Assembly (NCBI GenBank): GCA_964632395.1
Contig: CAZWES010000011.1
Coordinates: forward strand, 1-38,604
Origin: CAZWES01 sp964632395
GTDB lineage: Bacteria; Patescibacteriota; Gracilibacteria; Peribacterales; Peribacteraceae
Length of the DNA: 38,604 nt
Direction: 5' to 3'
Position 1 is the stretch's first letter. Each line of letters begins with the position of its first letter. The position numbers and the translations under genes were made by a program. Positions 31,150 to 37,925 of this stretch are shown in pieces. Under the pieces are notes generated by a model that did no database searches, was not told where the DNA came from, and saw nothing but the letters and a program-made list of their open reading frames with translations.

Positions 31150-31443
31150 ATGCCTGTACCATTACAGCATTACAAGGAGCTTTGCCAGCTTTTTACCTCA
31201 ATTGATAACGAAAAGGAGGCTGATATGCTGCTTAAGGACATCCTTACTCCACAGGAGATTGAGTCCATAGCAGAGAGATGGCAGCTTATTCAGCAGCTTG
31301 CCGACGAGAAACCGCAGAGAGAGGTTGCAAAGGATCTAAAGGTGAGCATCAGCAAGGTAACGCGTGGGTCGAGGGTGCTCAAATACGGAACAGGCGGATT
31401 TAAAAAGTTCCTGAAAAAACTAAACAAGATTTCTTCTAAATAG
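31150..31443 (+). CDS. trpR: Trp operon repressor, TrpR family
   Basis: 97-aa all-helical repressor; binds DNA as a dimer when loaded with tryptophan. The family core is LTPQEIESIAERWQLIQQLA (residues 35-54) followed by the helix-turn-helix REVAKDLKVSISKVTRGSRVLK (given in part). By alignment from memory with the E. coli protein, the two arginines that clasp tryptophan (R54 in ALGTRVRIVEEL and R84 in ATITRGSN) correspond to Arg in IAERWQL and in SKVTRGSR. The related YerC/YecD family is the alternative. Position next to trpE and matching operators at both trp promoters favour true TrpR function. It is divergent from trpE and followed by a convergent small gene that overlaps its end by 8 bp. 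Confidence 0.9.
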   Translation: MPVPLQHYKELCQLFTSIDNEKEADMLLKDILTPQEIESIAERWQLIQQLADEKPQREVAKDLKVSISKVTRGSRVLKYGTGGFKKFLKKLNKISSK

Positions 31444-31735
31444 CATTGATTCTGCCTACTCCGGCAGCATCTTTCCTTGTTTGCACATTTAATCCGTCGA
31501 TACCCAAATCCAAAAAACCTTTTCCAGTTATCTTTATTTTCCCCGAGCGAAGAAGCCTCTCAAATAATCCTCTTTGCGCTCCGTATACTTCGAAGAATTG
31601 CTGTCTTATGGCTGGAGGCAGTTTTGGGAATCCTGCCTCGGAACGCATCATGACTTCAGCGATGTTCGGGCAGCAGGTTCTAAAGGAACCTGTTGTGCCA
31701 TCTTCATTTTGCCAGGAAAATTCAAAGCGAGGCAT
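31436..31735 (-). CDS. Hypothetical protein, 99 aa
   Basis: Not recognised. Starting at MPRFEFSWQNEDGTTGSF, it is a soluble mixed alpha/beta sequence with one CC pair, a helix-rich middle (PPAIRQQFFEVYGAQRGLFE) and the ending IKITGKGFLDLGIDGLN. Composition is normal for coding sequence, whereas the opposite frame reads as Pro/Ser/Cys-rich. A promoter TTGCAT-16-TACACT lies just upstream, and I chose the ATG that follows it rather than the one at 31783, which falls in the -35. It is convergent with trpR (8-bp overlap). Confidence 0.6.
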   Translation of the reverse strand: MPRFEFSWQNEDGTTGSFRTCCPNIAEVMMRSEAGFPKLPPAIRQQFFEVYGAQRGLFERLLRSGKIKITGKGFLDLGIDGLNVQTRKDAAGVGRINAI

Positions 31736-31755
31736 AGTTATTGGAATGGCTGGGG

Positions 31756-31783
31756 AGTGTAACACTTGCTCGGCAAAATGCAA
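31756..31783 (-). promoter_or_regulatory. Promoter of the 99-aa gene
   Basis: On the minus strand, TTGCAT - 16 nt - TACACT, with the -10 ending 20 nt before the ATG at 31735. It uses the same TACACT -10 as several other promoters in the window. Confidence 0.5.
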
Positions 31784-31864
31784 GAAAAGTAGCTTATTTC
31801 TTTACAGAATAACTCACACGAACTTTAATATACCTGTATCCTGTGGTTTTTTTGAGCCACATTT

Positions 31865-31894
31865 TTTACTTCCAATAAGTATTCTCAGTAGAAT
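31865..31894 (+). promoter_or_regulatory. Promoter of the aspartoacylase-like gene
   Basis: TTTACT - 18 nt - TAGAAT, only 4 nt before the ATG. The predicted start point would lie on the start codon, giving a leaderless message. This also excludes most of the long upstream extension of the frame. Confidence 0.5.
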
Positions 31895-31898
31895 CATT

Positions 31899-32933
31899 AT
31901 GAAACTTCCAATGGAACTTCCAACATTTTCTGAATTACAAGAGACCTTCGATTTTATGTTGGAACAACAGCACAATGGTGTATCTGGAGTTATAAAAATA
32001 GAGAGCGAGACTCCTGAGCCATCCGTAGGCATCACAACCATGACACATGGCAACGAGCCCTCTGGTCTTTCGGCTATCTGGTATTTCATGCGCAACAATC
32101 GACTACAGAAACTGCTTGATGCCAATAGGAAAGGATCTGTAATTTTTTCGGTAAATAACATCCATGCCGCGCAGGATTATTTTAGATTGCCACGTTCAGC
32201 TACCACGGTGCAAAAAGAACGATGCAGGTCGCTCGAGGTGAATATGAATCGCCTATCTGAGGATATCTTAAAGAGAAAAACGGACAGCCGCGTTGAAATT
32301 CAGAGGACTCTCGAACTTTGTGAGAAGATATTTTACGAGTTGGATGGAGGACTGGATATACATAGTGTGAGAAAGAAAAGCGAGCCCATTCTTGTTTCTG
32401 TCAAAGGAAGAGGTGTAGGTGCAGCAAGAAAATTTCCAATAAATATCGCTCTTTCAAACATGATCCCGGTTCAGATAGGATATCCCATAAGTTCTTGCTA
32501 TGGAGGATTACAAAGTGAAGTGCCTGTGGTTGGCATAGAAGCCGGACAACACGAGAGTGTAGATGCCTCTAAATATGCAATACATTGCACACGATGCTAT
32601 CTACAGGCGCTAGGGTTAATCTGTTGTGAAAATGGAGAGGATGATGAGCTATCAAGATTTATTACGGAATACAAAATAGCAAGAGGTGTGGTGCCTCCGG
32701 AAGATAAGAGCTTTCGTATGTCACGGGAGTTTGGGATGTTTGAAAAGGTAAATCCTGAGGATATTCTGCTGAAAAGTATAGACGGAGCGAAAGAGATTCA
32801 GGCAGGCATGAACGGTTGTGTACTTATGGCCAAACCAGTATCCGAACCACTATCTTATGAGGAGGAAGCATGTTTCTTGTCAGAACCTGCCAGATATGTT
32901 GAGAGGAAGTCTCTTGGAAAGCCCCTATCCTAA
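31899..32933 (+). CDS. Succinylglutamate desuccinylase/aspartoacylase family protein
   Basis: 344-aa zinc metallohydrolase of the AstE/AspA (M14-like) family. Zn ligands are His-50 and Glu-53 in GITTMTHGNEPSG and His-155 in GGLDIHSV. A substrate-site Asn/Arg region is NNIHAAQDYFR (about 86-96), and the catalytic Glu is Glu-214 in VGIEAGQHES. No signal peptide is present, so it is cytosolic. The family removes acyl groups from amino acids or carboxy-terminal residues; the substrate here is not deducible. The frame is open 151 codons upstream, but that part is antisense to a better ORF and shows no homology, and a promoter precedes MKLPMELPTF. Confidence 0.85.
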   Translation: MKLPMELPTFSELQETFDFMLEQQHNGVSGVIKIESETPEPSVGITTMTHGNEPSGLSAIWYFMRNNRLQKLLDANRKGSVIFSVNNIHAAQDYFRLPRSATTVQKERCRSLEVNMNRLSEDILKRKTDSRVEIQRTLELCEKIFYELDGGLDIHSVRKKSEPILVSVKGRGVGAARKFPINIALSNMIPVQIGYPISSCYGGLQSEVPVVGIEAGQHESVDASKYAIHCTRCYLQALGLICCENGEDDELSRFITEYKIARGVVPPEDKSFRMSREFGMFEKVNPEDILLKSIDGAKEIQAGMNGCVLMAKPVSEPLSYEEEACFLSEPARYVERKSLGKPLS

Positions 32934-32949
32934 TTCAATGCATTTCCTC

Positions 32950-32980
32950 AAAAGAGCCCCAAGCGCGAAACTTGGGGCTC
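32950..32980 (-). terminator. Intrinsic terminator of tRNA-Trp
   Basis: On the minus strand, a perfect 10-bp stem GAGCCCCAAG/CTTGGGGCTC with a 7-nt loop is followed by TTTTGAGG, starting two bases after the tRNA discriminator. The stem may also end transcripts of the converging metallohydrolase gene. Confidence 0.85.
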
Positions 32981-32982
32981 AA

Positions 32983-33056
32983 CAGGTGCGACAGGATTCG
33001 AACCTGCAACCGGCGATTTTGGAGACCGCTGCTCTAGCCAATTGAGCTACACACCC
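32983..33056 (-). tRNA. tRNA-Trp (anticodon CCA)
   Basis: Full cloverleaf of 74 nt: acceptor GGGTGTG pairs with CGCACCT (one terminal G-U and one internal T-G), D-arm GCTC/GAGC, anticodon stem GCGGT/ATCGC with loop CTCCAAA, and T-arm GCAGG-TTCGAAT-CCTGT. The anticodon CCA reads UGG only. Discriminator base is G. The 3' CCA is not encoded and must be added. It has its own promoter and terminator and lies directly downstream of trpS on the same strand. Confidence 0.96.
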
Positions 33057-33084
33057 AAACCTGCAAGAAACTGCAGGGCACCGC

Positions 33085-33113
33085 ATTCTCTTTGTATATC
33101 AGCAACAGGTCAA
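33085..33113 (-). promoter_or_regulatory. Promoter of tRNA-Trp
   Basis: On the minus strand, TTGACC - 17 nt - GAGAAT, about 28 nt upstream of the tRNA. A short hairpin CCTGCA/TGCAGG lies in the precursor 5' leader. Confidence 0.5.
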
Positions 33114-33126
33114 GCTTTTTGTCGTT

Positions 33127-33158
33127 AAAAGAGGCAAGCTATACAAATGCCTGCCTCT
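33127..33158 (-). terminator. Intrinsic terminator after trpS
   Basis: On the minus strand, AGAGGCA/TGCCTCT closes a hairpin with a 15-nt loop and is followed by TTTTAAC. It separates trpS from the tRNA-Trp promoter, although read-through could still join them. Confidence 0.65.
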
Positions 33159-33189
33159 TTCTTCATAGGTGGCTTCGAACTAATTCTGG

Positions 33190-34173
33190 CTAATTGATGC
33201 CCATTGCCTTGCGCATGCCTGAGAGCACGCCCGCTGCGATGGGTCGGACTCTTGCTGCCCCCCCGGAAAGAACAGCGCGCACATCCTTGTCGCTCAAGGC
33301 GTGGTAGCGTTCCTGTATTGGTTCCAAGAGAGCAAGGACGTCGTCGGCAAGCCTCTTTTTCATCTCGCCGAAGAACTTTCCCTCGCGCTCCGTATAACGC
33401 CTGAGGTAATCTGTGTGGACATCTGGAGGGCAGCACAGTTCCACAAGCGTGTAGAGTGCCTGCGTGCCGGGGGCCATTTCTCCTCCGGGTTCCACTTGCG
33501 TCGGAATGCTCATAACCTTCTTGCGCACGGCAGATGTATCTTCGAGCAGAGCAATCGTGTTTCCATCGCTCTTACCCATCTTATCAGCACCGTCGATACC
33601 CGGAACCCGCAAGGGGTTCGAGACATTCATCTCCGGTACTTTGAAGACCTCTTGCCCGAAGGTACGGTTGAAAGCGCGTGCGAAGTCTCGGGCCATTTCC
33701 ACATGCTGCGTTTGGTCTTCGCCAACCGGGACCCGGTCTGCCAGCACGCAGAGGATATCTGCCGCCATGAGCACCGGATATCCCAGCAAGCCGTACGAGA
33801 CTTGTGTGCGCGGAAGACCGAGATTGTGTATCCGGTCCTTGAATGTCGTACACCTTTCCAGAACACCGATGTTCACGATATTTCCAAGAAGGAGAGCAAT
33901 CTCCAGAACCTCGGGCACATCGGATTGCCGGTAGAGTGTGCACTTCTCCGGATCAACACCGCACGCAATGTAGTTCTTGGCGACCTCCACCGACAGGGCA
34001 TCGACTTCCGTCGGCCCCTTGATCTCCGTAAGTGCGTGGACGTCGGCCACAAAATAGAAGCAATCATGGCCCGCTTCCTGCAATTCCACGAACTGCTTGA
34101 TCGCCCCGAAATAGTTGCCGATATGCAACTTTCCCGTAGGACGCATGCCGGAAAGAATTCTTGTCTTACTCAT
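33190..34173 (-). CDS. trpS: Tryptophanyl-tRNA synthetase
   Basis: Class I synthetase charging tRNA-Trp. 327 aa, typical length. It begins MSKTRILSGMRPTGKLHIGN; the HIGH-type motif is KLHIGNYFGA and the KMSKS-type motif is DKMGKSDGNTI. Other family blocks are DCFYFVADVHALTEI, YPVLMAADILC and VGEDQTQHVEMARD. The chosen ATG has a real Shine-Dalgarno, AGAGGAG about 10 nt upstream, the only convincing one I see in the window. The frame extends 41 codons upstream through the leader without homology. By eye it is more GC-rich than the aro/trp genes. It lies upstream of tRNA-Trp and is not obviously preceded by a TrpR-type operator or T-box. Confidence 0.96.
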   Translation of the reverse strand: MSKTRILSGMRPTGKLHIGNYFGAIKQFVELQEAGHDCFYFVADVHALTEIKGPTEVDALSVEVAKNYIACGVDPEKCTLYRQSDVPEVLEIALLLGNIVNIGVLERCTTFKDRIHNLGLPRTQVSYGLLGYPVLMAADILCVLADRVPVGEDQTQHVEMARDFARAFNRTFGQEVFKVPEMNVSNPLRVPGIDGADKMGKSDGNTIALLEDTSAVRKKVMSIPTQVEPGGEMAPGTQALYTLVELCCPPDVHTDYLRRYTEREGKFFGEMKKRLADDVLALLEPIQERYHALSDKDVRAVLSGGAARVRPIAAGVLSGMRKAMGIN

Positions 34174-34375
34174 CGCTAGATACTCCTCTAATGTAACAGG
34201 GTTTAGTTTGAATTCGAAGCCGATCCTGTGAAGGATCACTCCCAAAGAAAATTTATGGGAGAAGCGGATGATAAGCATAGTTGACAATATAGTCAATTAT
34301 AAAAGCTCGATGATTGGTTATGTTTTAGGATCATTCTCGATGGCCAACTGGTTATGTGATGTATGATGTAAACCT
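34174..34375. promoter_or_regulatory. Divergent region between trpS and the clan CD-like gene
   Basis: It contains a palindrome TTGAC-AATATA-GTCAA (34282-34297), which could be an operator or part of the trpS promoter. A short hairpin GATCCT/AGGATC lies in the trpS leader (about 34222-34237). TATGAT (34362-34367) lies 8 nt before the ATG of the rightward gene. The trpS leader of roughly 100 nt shows no T-box features (no specifier stem or T-box sequence). Confidence 0.4.
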
Positions 34376-34918
34376 ATGCGAAGCATTTCCATTGTTTGCG
34401 CAAACGAGAGCTCAACTTTGGAGACGGTAGCTCTCAGGGGAGTGTTGGAGTACTTTGGATACGTTCCCGAAGTGCACTGGGCAGGTAGCACGGAGCAGTT
34501 CAAACAACTTCTTTTGGGTAACACGAAGCTTGCGGAAACAGTGGTTCTGGCATGTCACGGATGTGAAAAAGGGTTCTATGGAAACGAAAATGCATTAATT
34601 CCATTGGAGCAAATCAGGATAAATTTGCCTGCAAAAACGCTGCTTTCACTCGGTTGTGTCACTGGCACTGAATTATTCGCAAAAGCATTCATAAGTGGAG
34701 GTATTGAGTACTACATAGCTCCGCCATCGTATCCCGAGGGAAGCAGCGCACTGATCCTTGCAACGATATTCCTGTGGAAACTTCATGGCGGAGCAGAACC
34801 TGCTGTAGCGTGGGAAGGGGCTTCTGCGATACTTGCTGATTCGGACGATCATTTCCGTATATACCGGAAGATAGAGAATGGGATTTTGGTAGATAACAGC
34901 CGGGAAATACACCTGTAG
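34376..34918 (+). CDS. Possible caspase-fold (clan CD) protein
   Basis: 180 aa, no firm family match. The sequence has the alpha/beta layout and the two motifs expected of a clan CD peptidase such as a CHAT domain: a hydrophobic strand ending VVLACHGCEKG (candidate His at about 60) and, 33 residues later, LLSLGCVTGTELFAKAFISGG (candidate Cys near 93, shown in part). The rest has strands IEYYIAPP and an acid-rich C-terminal part. It has no signal peptide or partner domain. The short frame, sensible composition and a -10 box 8 nt before the ATG support it as a gene. A non-peptidase function or a different Rossmann-like fold is possible. Confidence 0.5.
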   Translation: MRSISIVCANESSTLETVALRGVLEYFGYVPEVHWAGSTEQFKQLLLGNTKLAETVVLACHGCEKGFYGNENALIPLEQIRINLPAKTLLSLGCVTGTELFAKAFISGGIEYYIAPPSYPEGSSALILATIFLWKLHGGAEPAVAWEGASAILADSDDHFRIYRKIENGILVDNSREIHL

Positions 34919-35089
34919 TGGCTAATTCGCACGCGAAAACTGTGTTATCGGTAATAAATAATATGGGGGGAACAGGTGTAGAAATGGTCGCTGGGTTACG
35001 AATAATCCGCATAAATAATTTATGCATAGAAAATTTGACATGGTTTGTTTTATGTATCACCATGCTCTGCCATATTCCCCAATAGTCAT
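34919..35089. promoter_or_regulatory. Gap with palindromic site upstream of the HisRS-like gene
   Basis: A near-perfect palindrome GCATAAATAATTTATGC (35009-35025) is followed by TTGACA (35035-35040), a consensus -35 box; no equally good -10 is evident at the proper distance. The palindrome may be an operator. Confidence 0.35.
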
Positions 35090-36196
35090 ATGGCAATTGA
35101 CAAGCCTTCCGATACAGCAAAAGCAGACGAGGAAAAAGTTGTCTCCAGTGCTGAGCAGGCAGAGGAAGAGCAGACAGCAAAGCTGGAAGAAGAAACGAGA
35201 AAAGCGTTTGCCAACATTCTCGGAGTGAGAGATTATTTTGGGGTAGAGGCTAGGGAATTCAGGCGTGTGATCAGGGCAATAGAAGATTGCCTGGATCAGA
35301 GAGGTTTTTCGGAGTACCGAATTGGCGGGTTAGTACCCGCAAAAGTGTTTTTGGATAACATTAGTAATTTGGGTGAGAGGTTCAGACACAATCTTGTGCA
35401 TGCAGCAGTGAGTGGAGAGGAAGGTGTTATTATTCCTCCCGAGGGGACAATGATGACCTACAATTACATAAGGCGGAATAAATTGGAAAAAGCAAAGGTA
35501 TTTTATTCATCAAACTTTACGCGAGATGAAGACCCTAACGATGTGGAGAGCGGTAAAACAAGAAATTTCCATCAGATTGGTTTTGAAATTTTTAATTATC
35601 CAAGAGGCGAAGCTGCGCTGGAGGCAATTCGCGCTGCTTTGGCGATGATACAAGCAGCCGGACTGCAGGATTCTATAGTCAGAATGACCGATAAGAGGCT
35701 TATACTTGGATTCATGAGCAGGTATACAGATGAGGATCAGAATATTCTTCGAGATATAATGGACGAAGCTGATGATGATCCAGACAAGCTGATCGAGTTA
35801 TATTCTTCAAAAGGTGGCAAGAGTGAAATGGTGAAAAGTGAAATAGCAGAATTCATTCGCCTGAACCAGAACCCAGATCTCTCTATTCAAGAATTGGAAG
35901 CATATGCGTACAACTCTGAAACATATAAGCAGGGTATTGATGATCTGCAATCTATTGAAAAACACCTGACGAGAGGGCAATTGATGGATGTGAGATTGCT
36001 TCCGTTTATGGCAAAAAGTTGGGATTGCTGTGATTCCATGATGTTTGATATACGGCATCCGGGCAGCAATGAGGCAATAGCAGGTGGTGGCATACTTGAT
36101 TACCCCGATTACAAGCCTGATTGTGCAAAGGCCGGATGCGGTGTGGGGGTGACAAGATTATTCGAGATATTGAGGAATTCTTTGCAGATGCGTTAA
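35090..36196 (+). CDS. HisRS/HisZ-like class II aminoacyl-tRNA synthetase paralogue
   Basis: 368 aa, class II synthetase catalytic core. It shows GVIIPPEGTMMTYNYIRR (the HisRS LRPEGT block), a motif 2-like block FYSSNFTRDEDP followed by RNFHQIGFEIFN, and a motif 3-like AGCGVGVTRLFEIL near the C-terminus. The HisRS signature LVRGLDYYTG and the C-terminal anticodon-binding domain are absent. The first 35 residues are acidic and coiled-coil-like (KADEEKVVSSAEQAEEEQ). I chose MAIDKPSD; an ATG 15 codons earlier is possible. HisZ normally regulates HisG, but no his genes are in the window. Alternatives are a free-standing amino acid ligase or a HisRS relic with a new role. Confidence 0.6.
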   Translation: MAIDKPSDTAKADEEKVVSSAEQAEEEQTAKLEEETRKAFANILGVRDYFGVEAREFRRVIRAIEDCLDQRGFSEYRIGGLVPAKVFLDNISNLGERFRHNLVHAAVSGEEGVIIPPEGTMMTYNYIRRNKLEKAKVFYSSNFTRDEDPNDVESGKTRNFHQIGFEIFNYPRGEAALEAIRAALAMIQAAGLQDSIVRMTDKRLILGFMSRYTDEDQNILRDIMDEADDDPDKLIELYSSKGGKSEMVKSEIAEFIRLNQNPDLSIQELEAYAYNSETYKQGIDDLQSIEKHLTRGQLMDVRLLPFMAKSWDCCDSMMFDIRHPGSNEAIAGGGILDYPDYKPDCAKAGCGVGVTRLFEILRNSLQMR

Positions 36197-36229
36197 TTCG
36201 TTTGTAGTAAACTGTACATGATAGTGAAT

Positions 36230-36257
36230 TTGACAAGAATGTCCCGTCAAATACACT
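36230..36257 (+). promoter_or_regulatory. Promoter of the zinc-ribbon gene, leaderless type
   Basis: TTGACA - 16 nt - TACACT, with the ATG at 36264, exactly where transcription should begin (7 nt past the -10). Inverted ATTTGAC/GTCAAAT arms overlap the -35 and spacer and could form an operator. Confidence 0.65.
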
Positions 36258-36263
36258 TAAATC

Positions 36264-37586
36264 ATGCCACAAATGACTCAAGCTAGAGCAAACAAAAAAT
36301 CCAAGCAAATAAAACAGTCTCCATATCGTGTCAGCACGCTCCTGCCTGCTTCACAGTTTGCATCGTATTGTGCGGAGAACGATCTGCGAGTCAACCCCAC
36401 GGCGCTCGAGCGATTTCATGAGTTTGGTTTACTTGTGCCTGCAATGAAAATCGATCTTGGTGTCGTGGAGTTCCGCCGAATTTATGCTGAGAAATATGAA
36501 AGGTGGCAGTGGCTTTTTATAGACCAAGCTGACATTGATAAGTTCCAGTACACGGAATCAAATGTGCGGATGTATTACCACCATGGCTCGGCGATCGTCC
36601 ATCCAGACCGGGACTGGCTCGGTTGGTACGAAGAACACGATATGGTCGGCTTCCCTGCCGACGAACCGTTCACTCCGTGGATGCATCCATTTCCAGATTT
36701 CACGCCAGATCCGGAAGAAGTAGATGGGGGATATGTCTATTTCTACGATAAGCGACAGTTCTTTGTGTTAAAAATTATTAAAAAGTGGGTTGGGCATCAG
36801 GGGCTTATTGGAGGCACCATTGACGCGCACAAGCTTCCCATACTGAAAGAGATGATCGAAGATTACTACCGCTTCCTTTCATTCTACATAGAAGCTGAGG
36901 AGTACAATGAGGCGTGGAATAAAACTAAAAAGGAAAAGTATGAAAAACTTTTGAAGAAAACAAGGAATCGTAAAGTAGAAGCGAAGCAAGACTGGAAAAG
37001 TAATTTTCAAGCTGAGCAGCTTCCGAAGTTGAGAAGGAAGGCAAAAGAAATTACAGAGAGACATGGGTATGTAGCTGACGACATTAAAGAGTGGCGCAGG
37101 TTTCTCGTCGAGCAGAGCATCTTTGAAGACTTTCAGGCAGAGCACAGGAGGGCAAGGCGATACCTTCAATGGATTAGTAGCGACGCGCTGATCAACAGCG
37201 AGGATTGCCTCTACATGGTGCACGTCCTCAGTGGGTTTCTCTTCTTTCTTACCGGAGTGGACAGAGATGTCTATGAAACTGTTCAAGGCATTCGTCGTCC
37301 TGAAAAAACTGCGCGCTGCGAGATTTGTGGTAATCTTTTCACGCCCCTGCCTCACATCACAAATGCAAAAAGGTGCAGTCACACTTGTATGAAGAAACAG
37401 AAACTGCTTGCTTCTCCTCCACCTCTCTTCTTGTCAAAAAAAAGAGAAACATTGAATCTTTATCCATATCTGGCAGTTCTTCACATGATTGAAATTCAAA
37501 TATCTCTCGACATTTGTTTCCATTACGCATGTTTCCCGGTCTTTCAGCAAAAAGTCTCATTGCGAAGATTATACAGCTATCGATAA
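36264..37586 (+). CDS. Hypothetical protein with C-terminal zinc ribbon
   Basis: 440 aa, not recognised. A basic N-terminus is followed by a segment (YRVSTLLPASQFASYCAEND) that may be helix-turn-helix-like. A middle part is rich in aromatic and acidic residues (DWLGWYEEHDMVGFPADEPF). A charged helical region spans about 210-300 (KTKKEKYEKLLKKTRNRKVE). A treble-clef or ribbon CEICGNLFTPL then CSHTCMKKQK lies near 355-380. About 60 residues after that look unlike the rest and may be poorly conserved. Zinc binding and nucleic acid contact are inferred from the Cys pattern. It ends 12 bp from the convergent HTH gene. Confidence 0.6.
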   Translation: MPQMTQARANKKSKQIKQSPYRVSTLLPASQFASYCAENDLRVNPTALERFHEFGLLVPAMKIDLGVVEFRRIYAEKYERWQWLFIDQADIDKFQYTESNVRMYYHHGSAIVHPDRDWLGWYEEHDMVGFPADEPFTPWMHPFPDFTPDPEEVDGGYVYFYDKRQFFVLKIIKKWVGHQGLIGGTIDAHKLPILKEMIEDYYRFLSFYIEAEEYNEAWNKTKKEKYEKLLKKTRNRKVEAKQDWKSNFQAEQLPKLRRKAKEITERHGYVADDIKEWRRFLVEQSIFEDFQAEHRRARRYLQWISSDALINSEDCLYMVHVLSGFLFFLTGVDRDVYETVQGIRRPEKTARCEICGNLFTPLPHITNAKRCSHTCMKKQKLLASPPPLFLSKKRETLNLYPYLAVLHMIEIQISLDICFHYACFPVFQQKVSLRRLYSYR

Positions 37587-37598
37587 TTATAAGAACAT

Positions 37599-37805
37599 CT
37601 AGCGTTTAATTCTTCGATCTTTCTTCGCCCTTTTTTCACGATCCTTTTTGAAAGCAATCACATCCTTTGCAAGAAAAATCTTCCCCGCAGAAGTCTCCTG
37701 ACACTGGAGACGGTCTTCATCCACGAGGCGGTTGATGTACTGACGTGATACACCAAGAGTCTTGACGACATCACCCATAGCCATTACTTGCGGATTGGAA
37801 CCCAT
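37599..37805 (-). CDS. Small MerR/excisionase-type HTH protein
   Basis: 68-aa DNA-binding protein. The core MGDVVKTLGVSRQYINRLVDEDRLQC is a helix-turn-helix of the MerR/excisionase type (given here in parts: GDVVKTLGVS, RQYINRLVDEDRL). A short beta part follows (SAGKIFLAKDVIAFKK), and the tail is strongly basic (KDREKRAKKDRRIKR). It may bind as a small regulator or recombination directionality factor; no integrase or attachment site is visible. Start may instead be at either internal Met (residue 8 or 10). Divergent from the membrane protein gene. Confidence 0.7.
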   Translation of the reverse strand: MGSNPQVMAMGDVVKTLGVSRQYINRLVDEDRLQCQETSAGKIFLAKDVIAFKKDREKRAKKDRRIKR

Positions 37806-37925
37806 TGTAGTGCGGAAGCTTGCCTAAAAGAGGAAACTACCGCCCAACGGGCTTTGGAAATAGTTGCATGTTGTCAACCATTGGGTATCCTCCTGCTGCA
37901 TACTGATTTCCTTCCCATATTCATT

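Noticed and set aside
31446..31898. The 151-codon upstream extension of the aspartoacylase-like frame.
   Set aside because: Composition looks like antisense of the minus-strand 99-aa gene, there is no homology to the family, and a promoter sits directly before the internal ATG.
34174..34296. T-box riboswitch or 41-residue N-terminal extension in the trpS leader.
   Set aside because: No specifier or antiterminator T-box sequence; the extension has no homology and a Shine-Dalgarno marks the internal ATG.
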